64,000 nt of DNA from Oscillospiraceae bacterium (lineage in GTDB: Bacteria > Bacillota > Clostridia > Oscillospirales > Oscillospiraceae), in contig JAFTXW010000002.1 of NCBI GenBank assembly GCA_017461445.1, positions 1-64,000 on the forward strand. Direction: 5' to 3'. Position 1 is the stretch's first letter; every line of letters starts with the position of its first letter. The position numbers were made by a program, and so were the translations under genes. The notes below the pieces were generated by a model that saw nothing but the letters and a program-made list of their open reading frames with translations, searched no databases and was not told the origin of the DNA. Positions 8,341-17,395 of the stretch are shown piece after piece.

Positions 8341-9786
8341 ATGTTATATCATTCTACCCGCAGCCAGGATTTCCGGGCCGACAGTGCCCAGGCAGTGTTG
8401 GAAGGTCTCGCCCCCGATGGAGGCCTGTATATGCCCGAAAGTCTGCCCGCCTTTGACTGGAAAAAGTGCCTGAAGGGCGATTCCCTGTCCATGGCCACCG
8501 ATATTCTCTCCGCACTGCTGCCCGATATCCCCGATATGCCCCGGCTGGTGAAGAACGCCTATACCGGGAAATTTGAAACCGAGGATCTGACTCCCACCGT
8601 TCCCGTGGGCGGTTTCCATGTGCTGGAGCTGTTCCGGGGCCCCACCTCCGCCTTTAAGGATGTGGCCCTTTCCATGCTGCCCCAGCTGCTGACCGCCGCT
8701 AAGTCCGCCAAGGGGATGCAGGAGGATATTCTGATCCTCACCGCCACCTCCGGCGACACCGGAAAGGCCGCGCTGGAAGGCTTCCACGATGTGCCCGGCG
8801 TGCGTATCTGCGTATTCTACCCCTACGGCGGCGTATCCCAGGTGCAGCGGGCCCAAATGGTGACCCAAGAGGGCAATAATGTTGCCGTCTGCGCCATCCA
8901 CGGCAATTTCGACGATGCCCAGACCGGCGTGAAGAATGTTTTCGCCGCCTGCCGGGATAAGGAGCTGCCCTTCAAGCTGTCCAGTGCCAACTCCATCAAC
9001 ATTGGCCGTCTGGCTCCTCAGATCATGTACTATTTCCGCTCCTACCGGGATCTGCTGGACGCGGGCAAAATTACGCTGGGTGACGAAGTGAACTTCTCCG
9101 TTCCCACCGGAAACTTCGGCGATATTCTGGCGGGCTATCTGGCAAAGCAGCTGGGTCTGCCCGTGGGTAAGCTGATCTGCGCTTCCAACGCCAACAACGT
9201 GCTGACGGACTTCATCCGCACCGGCACCTATGACCAGAAGCGTCCCCTGCTGAAAACCACCTCCCCCTCCATGGACATTCTGGTGTCCTCCAATCTGGAA
9301 CGGCTGCTGTACCTGCTGTCCGGCGACACGGAACTGGTTGCCAAGCTGATGAAGCAGCTGAATACCGAGGGTTCCTACACTGTCCCCGCTGATCTGCTGG
9401 ATACCATTCAGCGGGAATTCTGGGCCGCTTACTGTGACGATGCCCGGGCAGCAGAGATCATGGGCCGTGTCTACAAGGATATGGGCTACCTCTGCGATCC
9501 CCACACCGCCTCCGGCTGGGCCGCGGCGGAGGATTATGTAGCCGAAACCGGCGACAGCCGCCCCATGGTGGTGCTGTCCACCGCATCCCCCTACAAGTTC
9601 CCTGTGGCCGTCCTCACCGCTATCGGCGGCGACACCAGCGGCAGTGAATTTGAGCAGATGGAGCGCCTGTCCCAGATCACCGGCGTGCCCGTCCCCAAGA
9701 ATCTGGCAGGCCTTCAGGGCAAGGAAGAAAAGCACACCGGCGTGATCGCGAAGGAGACCATGCTGGATTACGTCCTGGGACTGTAA
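8341..9786 (+). CDS. thrC: Threonine synthase
   Basis: A 481-residue PLP enzyme converting O-phosphohomoserine to threonine. The PLP lysine is K106 in PTSAFKD. An ATSGDTGKAALEG block and a late NFGDILAGY glycine-rich phosphate loop follow. The N-terminal YHSTR..F segment and GLAPDGGLYMPE are typical of the long bacterial form. The start at 8341 follows CAGGAGGACACT. It is followed by repeat E3 and then thrB on the same strand, so the two probably form one transcript spanning the repeat. Confidence 0.96.
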   Translation: MLYHSTRSQDFRADSAQAVLEGLAPDGGLYMPESLPAFDWKKCLKGDSLSMATDILSALLPDIPDMPRLVKNAYTGKFETEDLTPTVPVGGFHVLELFRGPTSAFKDVALSMLPQLLTAAKSAKGMQEDILILTATSGDTGKAALEGFHDVPGVRICVFYPYGGVSQVQRAQMVTQEGNNVAVCAIHGNFDDAQTGVKNVFAACRDKELPFKLSSANSINIGRLAPQIMYYFRSYRDLLDAGKITLGDEVNFSVPTGNFGDILAGYLAKQLGLPVGKLICASNANNVLTDFIRTGTYDQKRPLLKTTSPSMDILVSSNLERLLYLLSGDTELVAKLMKQLNTEGSYTVPADLLDTIQREFWAAYCDDARAAEIMGRVYKDMGYLCDPHTASGWAAAEDYVAETGDSRPMVVLSTASPYKFPVAVLTAIGGDTSGSEFEQMERLSQITGVPVPKNLAGLQGKEEKHTGVIAKETMLDYVLGL

Positions 9787-9802
9787 CGCTACATACATCA
9801 CC

Positions 9803-9943
9803 GTAGGGGAGGGTGTTGACCCTCCCGCCCAAAATCCGCCAGGATTTTGGGATTTCCCGAAGGGAAATAAAATATTTATCGCCTGCGGCGATGTGATTTT
9901 GCCTGCGAGCAAAATCACCGGGAGGGTCAAGACCCTCCCCTAC
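9803..9943. repeat. Multi-hairpin palindromic element E3
   Basis: A 141-bp element with termini GTAGGGGAGGG and CCCTCCCCTAC. Its internal modules (CCAAAATCC-type, ATTTCCC/GGGAAAT, ATCGCC/GGCGAT and GATTTTGC/GCAAAATC hairpins) are those of E1 and E4 in reverse orientation. It sits between thrC and thrB. Confidence 0.85.
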
Positions 9944-9964
9944 TGTTTATAATGGAGAAACAAC

Positions 9965-10855
9965 ATGAACAAAGTAACCATCCGCGTGCCGGCTACTACG
10001 GCAAACCTGGGGCCGGGCTTTGACGCTTTCGGCTGTGCCCTGGGGCTTTACACCGACGTGACCTTCGAGGAAACGGAGGAGGGGCTGGAAATCACCGGCT
10101 GTCCCGAGGAATTCACCGGGCCGGACAATCTGGTTTACACCTCCTACTGTGCCGTCCTCAGCACCATGAGTGAGGAGATCCGGGGTGTGAAAATTCACAT
10201 CGATTCCCAGATCCCTATCTGCCGGGGCCTTGGCTCCTCCGCCGCGCTGCTGGTGGCAGGTGCCATGGGTGCCAATGTGCTGCGGGGCAACAAGCTGTCC
10301 ACCCAGGGCCTGCTGAATATCACCAACGCCATGGAGGGTCACCCGGACAACCTGGCCCCCGCCTTCTATGGCGGCCTGACTGCCTCCATGGTGGACGGCG
10401 GCCTGCCCGTCACCGTCAATTTTCCCCTGCATCCCGACTGGCAATTTCTGGCCCTGATCCCGGATTTTGACCTGCCCACAACGCTTGCAAGAAGTGTTCT
10501 GCCGGAGCAGATCAACCGGGCGGATGCCATCTACAACATCGCCCACGGCGCGCTGGTCTTAAAAGCCCTGGAATTGGGTGACGAAAAGCTGCTGCGCACC
10601 GCCATGCAGGACCGGCTCCACCAGAACTACCGAAAAAAGCTGATCCCGGACTTTGAGAAGATCGAAGCCCTGGTGCGCACCACCGGGGCAGGCTTCTGCC
10701 TCAGCGGCGCGGGCCCCACCCTTCTGTGCATCACCCGCCACCCCAAGCTGGAGGAGACGCTCTCCAAAAAGCTGGACAGCATCACCGAAAAGAATTGGCA
10801 GATGCTGCCGCTGCATGTGGAATTCCAGGGGGCGCACGTCATTTATCAGGAATAA
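9965..10855 (+). CDS. thrB: Homoserine kinase
   Basis: A 296-residue GHMP-superfamily kinase making O-phosphohomoserine for ThrC. The ATP-binding GLGSSAALLVAG motif is at residues 88-99, the N-terminal strand reads RVPATTANLGPGFD, and the C-terminal GAGFCLSGAGPT glycine motif is present. Length is normal. A GGAG site lies just upstream. It completes the aspartate-to-threonine set asd, lysC, hom, thrC, thrB in 6.6 kb. Confidence 0.96.
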   Translation: MNKVTIRVPATTANLGPGFDAFGCALGLYTDVTFEETEEGLEITGCPEEFTGPDNLVYTSYCAVLSTMSEEIRGVKIHIDSQIPICRGLGSSAALLVAGAMGANVLRGNKLSTQGLLNITNAMEGHPDNLAPAFYGGLTASMVDGGLPVTVNFPLHPDWQFLALIPDFDLPTTLARSVLPEQINRADAIYNIAHGALVLKALELGDEKLLRTAMQDRLHQNYRKKLIPDFEKIEALVRTTGAGFCLSGAGPTLLCITRHPKLEETLSKKLDSITEKNWQMLPLHVEFQGAHVIYQE

Positions 10856-10858
10856 TTA

Positions 10859-10891
10859 AAAAGCCTGTCATCCCGACGATGACAGGCTTTT
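10859..10891. terminator. Terminator, thrB/rqcH convergent
   Basis: AAAAGCCTGTCATC (10859-10872) pairs with GATGACAGGCTTTT (10878-10891). An A/T tract flanks both sides, so it can act in both directions. Confidence 0.85.
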
Positions 10892-10895
10892 GCTT

Positions 10896-12641
10896 TTATT
10901 CTTTCTTTTCAGCGTTCAGCGCGTCCACCACGATATCGGCGTAGGGGTTGGCGATGACGGTTTTATAGGTATGGTAGATGACCATTCCGGGCTTGCCGTT
11001 GGGAATTTTCTTCACCTGCTTCACGGGGGTCACATCCACGGGGATGTTCTGGCCGCCGGAGGTTTCGGAATAGTAAGCCGCCAGCTGGGCTGCCTGGGTG
11101 ATGGTGTCGTCGGGGGGCGTGGTGCCGCCGCAGGAGATGATGACGTGGGAGCCGTGAACCTTGGAGGCATGGCACCAGATGTCGTCCTTCCGCGCCAGCT
11201 TAAAGGTCAGCTCGTCGTTCTGCCGGTTGTTGCGGCCCACATAGATGGGGTAGCCGTCGGTACTCTCAAAGCGCATGGGGGCCAGCTTCGCCTGCTTGAC
11301 TTTCCGCTTCCCGGCCTCGGCCCGGAGATAACCGCCCTCCTGCAGCTCCCGGCGGATTTCTTCCAGCTCAGCCTCGGTCTGGGCCCGGTTCAGCTCATCG
11401 AGAACGCTTTTAAGATAATGCAGCTCGTTTTCACCCAGCTCGATCTGCCGTGTCAGCTCTTTTTCGGCGTTCTTCATGCGGGCGTAATCCTTGTAGAATT
11501 TTGCCGCGTTCTGCTGGGGGGACAGGATGGGAGAGATGGGAATGTCAATGACCTTCATTTCCTCATCGTAAAAGTCCTCGCACTGGATCACGGTCTGGCC
11601 CTTGACGATGCGGTGGATGTTGGCGGTGACGATATCGCCCAACTGGCGCAGCCGCTCCCGGTCGTAGGTGGCTTCCAGCTCCTTTTCCTGGATCGCCAGT
11701 TTTTTCGTCAGGCGGGTGCAGAGGTTCTGCACTGTCTTGCGCACCGCCTGGCTTTTCTGGCGCATGGCATCTTTGCGGTCCCGGACGGCGTAATACATAT
11801 CCAGCAGTCCGCCGAAGCTCTCCGCCTGCTGACAGCCGCCGTACTGCCGGATGGGACAGAAGGCGAACTGCTTGGGGGTGCCGTCAGCCTGGGCGTAGTA
11901 ATAGGGGGCGGGATGGTGCAGATGCTCCCGGAAGAACAGGGTCAGCTTTTCCGCAGTGCTGTCCACATCCAGGGGATCGATACGGGCATCGGTGCTGCCC
12001 GCGGCAAACAGTGCCGCCTCCCGGCATACCAGAGGAGACAGGCCGCCGATGGTATCCATCAGCCGGTCGGACAGGACATCCGCCCCCGGCTGGCGCAGTA
12101 GGTTGACATAATCTTCAAAATCCATAGGATCCTGCTTTGCCACCGGTTCCGGCTCCACATAGTTCAGGCCCGGCAGGGCGGCACGCTTCGCGCTTTCGTC
12201 CAGGCCGATGCGCCGCAGGCAGTCCAGGATGCGCCCGTCAGGGCCCAGCAGGTACAGATTGCAGGTGCGACCCATCAGCTCCGCCACCAACCGCTTCTGA
12301 ACAGGATAGCCCATCTCGTCGGTGCAATCAAAGGTGAAGGTGGCCGCCCGCTCCATGGGGGGCTGGGAAATATCCGCCAGCTTCGCGCCCATCAGGTGCT
12401 TGCGCAGCAGCATACAGAACATGGGCGGCTCCGCCGGATTCTCCGGGGAGGCGGTTGTGAGATGAAGCCGGGGCGCGGTGGGGTTGGCGGCGAACAGCAG
12501 CTTTTCCCGTCCCTCCCGGCATTTCAGGTGCAGGATCAGGGTATCCCGGCTGGGCTGGTGGATCTTGTCGATCCGCGCTCCGATACAGCGGTTACGGACT
12601 TCGTCCAGTACCGCCGATAAAAACATAGCATCAAAGGCCAT
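10896..12641 (-). CDS. rqcH: Ribosome quality control protein RqcH (NFACT family)
   Basis: A 581-residue NFACT protein. In Firmicutes, RqcH binds obstructed 50S subunits and directs C-terminal alanine tailing of stalled nascent chains; older annotations call it fibronectin-binding protein. The N-terminal NFACT-N part covers residues 1 to about 270, a charged coiled-coil about 280-430 and the NFACT-R domain about 440-560 (with VGRNNRQNDELTFK and DIWCHASKVHGSHV). The start at 12641 follows GGAGGAACT. It is convergent with thrB through a shared terminator. Confidence 0.93.
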   Translation of the reverse strand: MAFDAMFLSAVLDEVRNRCIGARIDKIHQPSRDTLILHLKCREGREKLLFAANPTAPRLHLTTASPENPAEPPMFCMLLRKHLMGAKLADISQPPMERAATFTFDCTDEMGYPVQKRLVAELMGRTCNLYLLGPDGRILDCLRRIGLDESAKRAALPGLNYVEPEPVAKQDPMDFEDYVNLLRQPGADVLSDRLMDTIGGLSPLVCREAALFAAGSTDARIDPLDVDSTAEKLTLFFREHLHHPAPYYYAQADGTPKQFAFCPIRQYGGCQQAESFGGLLDMYYAVRDRKDAMRQKSQAVRKTVQNLCTRLTKKLAIQEKELEATYDRERLRQLGDIVTANIHRIVKGQTVIQCEDFYDEEMKVIDIPISPILSPQQNAAKFYKDYARMKNAEKELTRQIELGENELHYLKSVLDELNRAQTEAELEEIRRELQEGGYLRAEAGKRKVKQAKLAPMRFESTDGYPIYVGRNNRQNDELTFKLARKDDIWCHASKVHGSHVIISCGGTTPPDDTITQAAQLAAYYSETSGGQNIPVDVTPVKQVKKIPNGKPGMVIYHTYKTVIANPYADIVVDALNAEKKE

Positions 12642-12654
12642 AGTTCCTCCAAAT

Positions 12655-12720
12655 TGAAAATTGATAATTGAAAATTGAAAATTCTTGCCTTAATTTTCAA
12701 TTTTACATTTTCAATTTTCC
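12655..12720. repeat. TTTTCAATTTTCAA-type dispersed repeat, copy G1
   Basis: Tandem AATTGAAAATTGAAAATT units on one side face AATTTTCAATTTTAC units on the other, giving an imperfect palindrome. Related copies lie at 29865-29902 and 33740-33768. Its right edge supplies the last codons and stop of mrnC. Confidence 0.75.
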
Positions 12721-13112
12721 ATTACATTTTTGAACAGTTCATTCAATCTATCCGTCCTGCCTGCCAGGTACAGGGCACCGAACAGGGCTTCCAGGCCGGT
12801 GGCTTTGGCGTATTCGGCGGGGGTGCAGGATTTGGGGACGGCGTGGACGTGGGAATTTTTGCCCCGGCGGTAGTAGCTCAGCTCCTCCTCGGTGAGCAGG
12901 GGCAGGAGCTTGTCCACGAATTTTGCCTGGGAGGTGGCCTTCACCATCTGGATGGTGTCACTGTGGAGCTTCCCCACATTCTTCCCACCCTGGGCGCACA
13001 GGTAGCCCCGGCAGAGAATTTCAAAGACGCAGTCCCCCATGTGGGCCAGGCCTAAGTTGGAGATGGCGTCGATCTCCTGCTTGCTCAAATTCATTTTAAA
13101 ATAGTTTTCCAT
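12711..13112 (-). CDS. mrnC: Mini-ribonuclease III
   Basis: A 133-residue member of the MrnC family, which in Bacillus trims 23S rRNA precursors. It is a lone RNase III domain without a dsRNA-binding domain. Signature blocks are NLGLAHMGDCVFEI (with the catalytic-type Asp) and the C-terminal ATGLEALFGALYLAG. The start at 13112 has a GGAGGAAAG site and overlaps the upstream Gx transporter gene by 22 bp. The final residues MEN and the stop come from repeat G1. The family is usually next to cysS; that is not so here. Confidence 0.9.
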   Translation of the reverse strand: MENYFKMNLSKQEIDAISNLGLAHMGDCVFEILCRGYLCAQGGKNVGKLHSDTIQMVKATSQAKFVDKLLPLLTEEELSYYRRGKNSHVHAVPKSCTPAEYAKATGLEALFGALYLAGRTDRLNELFKNVMEN

Positions 13113-13600
13113 ATCTTTCCTCCCCGGTTCACCAGGAATTGGGCGCACAGCCCGGTAAAGAGACCCGTCACAATACTGATGGCGATCATGATCGGCAGAT
13201 AGACGGCAAGCCCCGGCGTGCCCGTAAGCAGAATCGCCATAGCCATCTGCCCCACGGAATGGGCGATGGCACCGACGCTGCCCGCTACCCAAAGCTGGTT
13301 TTCGTTCAAGACTTTTCTCAGCAGGATGGTCACGCCGATGGCAGCGGCACCTCCCGCGGCGGAATAGAAAATGGTACTGAAATTCCCCGCGAACACCGCG
13401 CCCAGGAAGATGCGGACAAACAGCACCGCCGCCCCCTCCTTCGCCCCGATGGCAAAAACGGTAAACACCGTTACGATATTGGCAAGGCCCAGCTTCACGC
13501 CTGGCAGGGGCACCACAGGGGGAATCTGGGCTTCCACCATGAAAATGGTCAGCGCGATGGCACTGAGCAGTGCCAGGGTGGTCATTTTTCTCACCTTCAC
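13091..13600 (-). CDS. Gx transporter family membrane protein
   Basis: A 169-residue protein with about five or six membrane segments, alternating small and hydrophobic residues, and the PLPGVKLGLANIVTVF motif. This is the Gx transporter/heptaprenyl diphosphate synthase component I-like family, related to ECF-type S components. The substrate is unknown. In many anaerobes the family neighbours ApbE or NusG-II proteins linked to flavinylation of Rnf. Here it is divergent from rnfC, in keeping with that link (inference). Confidence 0.85.
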   Translation of the reverse strand: MKVRKMTTLALLSAIALTIFMVEAQIPPVVPLPGVKLGLANIVTVFTVFAIGAKEGAAVLFVRIFLGAVFAGNFSTIFYSAAGGAAAIGVTILLRKVLNENQLWVAGSVGAIAHSVGQMAMAILLTGTPGLAVYLPIMIAISIVTGLFTGLCAQFLVNRGGKIWKTILK

Positions 13601-13634
13601 GGCAGCACGGTCCTTTCTTTTTTCTTAAAGATAT

Positions 13635-13663
13635 AGTATACCAATTTTTTACCCGGTTGTAAA
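13635..13663 (-). promoter_or_regulatory. Promoter of Gx transporter-mrnC operon
   Basis: On the minus strand: TTTACA (13663-13658), 17 bp, TATACT (13640-13635). The position and spacing fit a sigma-A promoter for the two-gene operon. Confidence 0.75.
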
Positions 13664-13769
13664 GCATCCGCATCGAAGGAAGATTTGCCGAAAAGGTTTC
13701 CAGTCCGTCTTTTTGTATCGATATTAATTTATTTTCTACAAAGAAACTGTTCAAAATGCCAAAACAAGG

Positions 13770-13798
13770 TGGACAAATGCACAAAAATGCGTTATTAT
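13770..13798 (+). promoter_or_regulatory. Promoter of rnf operon
   Basis: TGGACA (13770-13775), 17 bp, TATTAT (13793-13798), about 50 bp upstream of rnfC. It is the only convincing sigma-A promoter before the six-gene operon. Confidence 0.7.
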
Positions 13799-13851
13799 AG
13801 GTAGTGGAATAATGCGGTTTTTTCCGCAAACTTTGAAAGAGGTGAAGTAAA

Positions 13852-15174
13852 ATGGCGTTTTCTTTTTTCGGCGGGGTCCATCCCAAAGAAAATAAGGCGT
13901 ATGCCTGTGACAAGGCCACCCAGGAATTCCCCGCACCGGACCTGGTCGTGATCCCCATGTCCCAGCATATCGGCGCCCCCTGCAAGCCCCTCGTCAAGAA
14001 GGGCGACCTGGTTACTGTCGGTCAGAAGATCGGTGACAGCCAGGGTCTGTGTGTTCCTGTTCATGCTTCTGTCTCCGGCAAGGTCAAGGCCGTTGAGGCA
14101 AAGGCCCACACCAGCGGCACCAATGTCATGAGCGTGGTCATCGAGAATGACCATCTGGACACTCTGTGCGAGGATATCAAGCCCCGCACCCAGGCGGAAG
14201 TGGATGCCCTGTCCAACGATGAGCTCATCAACATCATCCGGGAAGGCGGCATCGTCGGTATGGGCGGCGCGACCTTCCCCACCCATGTGAAGCTCTCCGG
14301 CGGCATCGGCAAGGTGGACACCGTCATCGTCAATGCCGGCGAGTGCGAGCCCTACATCACATCCGACGACCGGCTGTGCCGGGAGCACCCCGCCGAGCTG
14401 ATCTCCGGTCTGAAGATCATCATGAAGATCTTCGGACTGAAGGAAGGCCACATCGGCATCGAGGACAACAAGCCCGAGGCTGTCAAGGCTCTGAAGGCCA
14501 ACCTGGCCGCCTCCGACGGCATCACCGTGGACGTGCTGCCCGCCAAGTACCCCCAGGGTGCTGAAAAGCAGCTGATCTACGCCGTTACCGGCCGGGAAGT
14601 CCCCTCCGGCGGTCTGCCTGCCGCTGTTGGCTGCGCCGTATTCAACGCCGCAACCTGCAAGGCCATCCACGATGTGGTCTACGAAGGTATGCCCCTGATC
14701 AAGCGTATCGTCACCGTCTCCGGCGATATCCTGATGGAGCCCAAGAACCTGCTTGTCCCCATCGGCACCAGCTTCAATGAGCTGATCGAGGCCTGCGGCC
14801 ACTCCGAGAATCCCTATAAGGTTCTCTCCGGCGGCCCCATGATGGGTGCCGCCCAGTATGACCTGAGCGTTCCCACCATCAAGGGCGTCAATGCCATCAC
14901 CGTGCTGGGCGAGAAGAACAAGTACAATGTGGAGGATTCCCGCTGCCTGCGCTGCGGCAAGTGCATCGACGCCTGCCCCATGAAGCTGATGCCCGTGCTG
15001 ATGTATAAGGCCCTGCAGTCCAACGATATTGAGGAAATGAAGGCTACCCACCTGATGGACTGCATCGAGTGCGGCAGCTGCGCATACACCTGCCCCGCCA
15101 GCGTTCCTCTGGTCCTGGGCTTCCGTGCCGGCAAGCATGTCCTGCGTGACGCCGCTGCCAAGGCCAAGAAATAA
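13852..15174 (+). CDS. rnfC: Electron transport complex subunit RnfC
   Basis: A 440-residue peripheral subunit of the Rnf complex, which oxidises reduced ferredoxin, reduces NAD+ and pumps Na+ or H+. RnfC carries the NADH/FMN site (GMGGATFPTHVK and VNAGECEPYITSDD, about residues 140-180). Two [4Fe-4S] motifs are present: CLRCGKCIDAC from about residue 365 and CIECGSCAYTC from about residue 404. It is first in a tight plus-strand operon. The GAGGTGAAGTAAA site fits the ATG at 13852. Length is typical of clostridial RnfC. Confidence 0.97.
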   Translation: MAFSFFGGVHPKENKAYACDKATQEFPAPDLVVIPMSQHIGAPCKPLVKKGDLVTVGQKIGDSQGLCVPVHASVSGKVKAVEAKAHTSGTNVMSVVIENDHLDTLCEDIKPRTQAEVDALSNDELINIIREGGIVGMGGATFPTHVKLSGGIGKVDTVIVNAGECEPYITSDDRLCREHPAELISGLKIIMKIFGLKEGHIGIEDNKPEAVKALKANLAASDGITVDVLPAKYPQGAEKQLIYAVTGREVPSGGLPAAVGCAVFNAATCKAIHDVVYEGMPLIKRIVTVSGDILMEPKNLLVPIGTSFNELIEACGHSENPYKVLSGGPMMGAAQYDLSVPTIKGVNAITVLGEKNKYNVEDSRCLRCGKCIDACPMKLMPVLMYKALQSNDIEEMKATHLMDCIECGSCAYTCPASVPLVLGFRAGKHVLRDAAAKAKK

Positions 15175-15189
15175 GGAGGTGGAGATCAA

Positions 15190-16185
15190 ATGGCACAGAT
15201 GAAATACTTTTATGAGCTGACGATTTCCAGCTCTCCCCACGTACATTCCCCCGTTACCACCCAGACCATCATGCGGGACGTGCTGATCGCCCTCTGCCCC
15301 GCGCTGGTTGGCTCCGTCTACTTCTTCGGCTTCCGTGCCCTGACCGTCACCCTGGTCTCTATGGCTGCCTGTATGTTCTTCGAGTGGGGCTGGTGCAAGC
15401 TGATGAAGCAGAACTGCAAGATCTACGACCTGTCCGCTGCCGTCACCGGTATGCTGCTGGCCTTTGTCTGCCCCGTCACCATCCCCTACTGGACCATCAT
15501 CCTGGGCGACCTGTTTGCCATCATCATCGTCAAGATGCTCTTTGGCGGCCTGGGCCGCAACATCGTCAACCCCGCCCTGGCAGGCCGTGCCTTCATGTTC
15601 AGCTGGCCCGTGCTGATGAGCACCTGGGTCAAGGTTGGCTTTGAGAATGCTGCCGCTCCCCTCTTCCCCGTTGATGTGGTCACCGCCGCTACCCCCCTGG
15701 CCAATATGCACCAGGGCCTGATGCCCGAGGATTCCATCCTGGATATCTTCCTGGGCAACGTGGGCGGCTGTATCGGCGAGACCTCCGCGCTCCTGCTGCT
15801 GGTGGGCTTTGCTTACCTGCTGTGGCGCAAGGTCATCACTGTTCGGATCCCCGCTGCTTATATCGCCACCGTAGCCGTCCTGACCTTCCTGTTCCCCATG
15901 GGCAATCCCCGTATCAGCTGGATGCTGGCACAGGTCTTTGGCGGCGGTCTGATGCTGGGTGCCATCTTCATGGCTACCGACTATGTTACCTCCCCCATCA
16001 CCAAGCTGGGCCAGATCATCTACGGCATCGGCTGTGGTGTCCTGACCGTTCTGATCCGCTACTTCGGCGGCTACAACGAGGGCGTTTCCTATGCCATCCT
16101 GTGCATGAATGCCTGTGTTGTCCTGCTGGATAGAATTGGCCGTCCTACCAAGTTCGGCGCACCCAAGAAGGAGGCGGCGAAATAA
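15190..16185 (+). CDS. rnfD: Electron transport complex subunit RnfD
   Basis: A 331-residue integral membrane subunit with about nine membrane helices. Related to NqrB, it carries a covalently linked FMN through the Thr of the TAATPLA motif near residue 166. An AAGGAGGTGGAGATCAA site precedes the start. The stop overlaps the rnfG start by one base (TAATG), showing coupling. It forms part of the membrane electron and ion path with RnfG, E and A. Confidence 0.96.
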   Translation: MAQMKYFYELTISSSPHVHSPVTTQTIMRDVLIALCPALVGSVYFFGFRALTVTLVSMAACMFFEWGWCKLMKQNCKIYDLSAAVTGMLLAFVCPVTIPYWTIILGDLFAIIIVKMLFGGLGRNIVNPALAGRAFMFSWPVLMSTWVKVGFENAAAPLFPVDVVTAATPLANMHQGLMPEDSILDIFLGNVGGCIGETSALLLLVGFAYLLWRKVITVRIPAAYIATVAVLTFLFPMGNPRISWMLAQVFGGGLMLGAIFMATDYVTSPITKLGQIIYGIGCGVLTVLIRYFGGYNEGVSYAILCMNACVVLLDRIGRPTKFGAPKKEAAK

Positions 16186-16739
16186 TGAAGACTGAATCTA
16201 CTCCCATGTATGTTCTGCGGCTGGCTCTGACCCTGCTGATCATCACCTCCGTGGTGGCAGCTCTGCTGGCCGGTGTCAACTCCATCACCAAGCCCGCAAT
16301 TGATAAGCTGAACGCCGAAAAGACCCAGGAAGCCATCGCGGCTGTCCTGCCCGGCGGCTACGACACCGAGATCACCGACTACGCTGACGCCACCGGCCTG
16401 GTCTCCAAGGTCTACGCCGGTGCCAACGGCTACGCCTTCGAAGTCACTCCCGGCGGCTTCGACAACACCATCACCATGATGGTGGGCATTGACCATGATG
16501 GCAACGTTCTGGGCATCTCCATCGTCTCCCACACCGAGACCGCAGGCCTGGGTGCTGTGGCAGCCGCTTCCACCTCCGCAGGTGAAGCCTTCCGCAGCCA
16601 GTTCGCAGGCAAGAGCGGCTCTGTGGCTGTCTCCAAGGACGGCGGCGAGATCGATGCCATCACCGGCGCAACCATCACTTCCCGCGCAGTCTGCACCGGC
16701 GTAAACGCCGCGCTGGCCTGCGCCGCAGGCTTAGGTTAA
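16185..16739 (+). CDS. rnfG: Electron transport complex subunit RnfG
   Basis: A 184-residue subunit with one N-terminal membrane helix (about 10-32) and an extracytoplasmic FMN-binding domain. The flavinylation motif ITGATITSRAV (about 158-168) provides the Thr that takes covalent FMN from ApbE; no apbE lies in the window. It starts within the rnfD stop codon. It is somewhat shorter than proteobacterial RnfG, as is usual for Clostridia. Confidence 0.96.
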   Translation: MKTESTPMYVLRLALTLLIITSVVAALLAGVNSITKPAIDKLNAEKTQEAIAAVLPGGYDTEITDYADATGLVSKVYAGANGYAFEVTPGGFDNTITMMVGIDHDGNVLGISIVSHTETAGLGAVAAASTSAGEAFRSQFAGKSGSVAVSKDGGEIDAITGATITSRAVCTGVNAALACAAGLG

Positions 16740-16750
16740 GGAGGTACCCC

Positions 16751-17395
16751 ATGAATTTCAAAAAGCAATTTAACGAGGGCCTGCTGACCAAGAACCCCGT
16801 TACCGTTCAGCTGCTGGGTATGTGCTCCACGCTGGCCATTACCACCAGCCTGTTCAACGGCATCGGCATGGGCCTGTCCGTTACCATCATCCTGATCTGC
16901 TCCAACATGCTGATCTCCGCCCTGCGGAAGGTCATCCCCAACCAGATCCGTATTGCCGCTTACATTACCATCATCGCCGGCTTCGTTACCGTGGTCGACC
17001 TGGTGCTGCAGGCATTTATCCCCGCCCTGTCGGAAAACCTGGGCGTGTTCATCCCTCTGATCGTCGTTAACTGTATCGTCCTGGGCCGTGCCGAAGCATT
17101 CGCTTCCAAGAACGGCGTCCTTGCTTCCGCTGTTGACGGTCTGTGCCAGGGCATCGGCTACACCGTGGCACTGGTCATCATGTGCGTCATCCGGGAACTG
17201 CTGGGCTCCGGCACCTTCGGCGGCGGTCTGCTGAACGGCGGCGAAGGCATCCGCATCATTCCCGCCCAGTTCCCTGCCATGCAGATGGTCATGCCCGTGG
17301 GCGGCTTCCTGGTCCTGGGCTTTGTCATCGCAGGCTCCCAGTGGCTGATGCAGCACCTGGAAAAGAAGAATAAGAAGAAGGAGGCTGCTAAGTAA
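16751..17395 (+). CDS. rnfE: Electron transport complex subunit RnfE
   Basis: A 214-residue, six-helix membrane subunit of the RnfA/RnfE (NqrD/NqrE) pair. The NPVTVQLLGMCSTLA opening and the paired Cys positions buried in the inverted half-helices are family hallmarks; these Cys bind an intramembrane Fe-S cluster in related complexes. A TAAGGAGGTACCCC site precedes the start. Its stop (TAATGG) overlaps the rnfA start. Confidence 0.95.
   Translation: MNFKKQFNEGLLTKNPVTVQLLGMCSTLAITTSLFNGIGMGLSVTIILICSNMLISALRKVIPNQIRIAAYITIIAGFVTVVDLVLQAFIPALSENLGVFIPLIVVNCIVLGRAEAFASKNGVLASAVDGLCQGIGYTVALVIMCVIRELLGSGTFGGGLLNGGEGIRIIPAQFPAMQMVMPVGGFLVLGFVIAGSQWLMQHLEKKNKKKEAAK

Noticed and set aside
10890-12101. 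Plus-strand frame of 403 codons opposite rqcH
   Set aside because: Antisense to a complete NFACT protein; no family motifs and no ribosome site.
13795-15711. Long minus-strand open frame of 638 codons opposite rnfC and rnfD
   Set aside because: It is antisense to well-supported rnf genes, has a His/Gln/Gly-rich shadow composition and no ribosome site. It is an effect of high GC and biased third positions.
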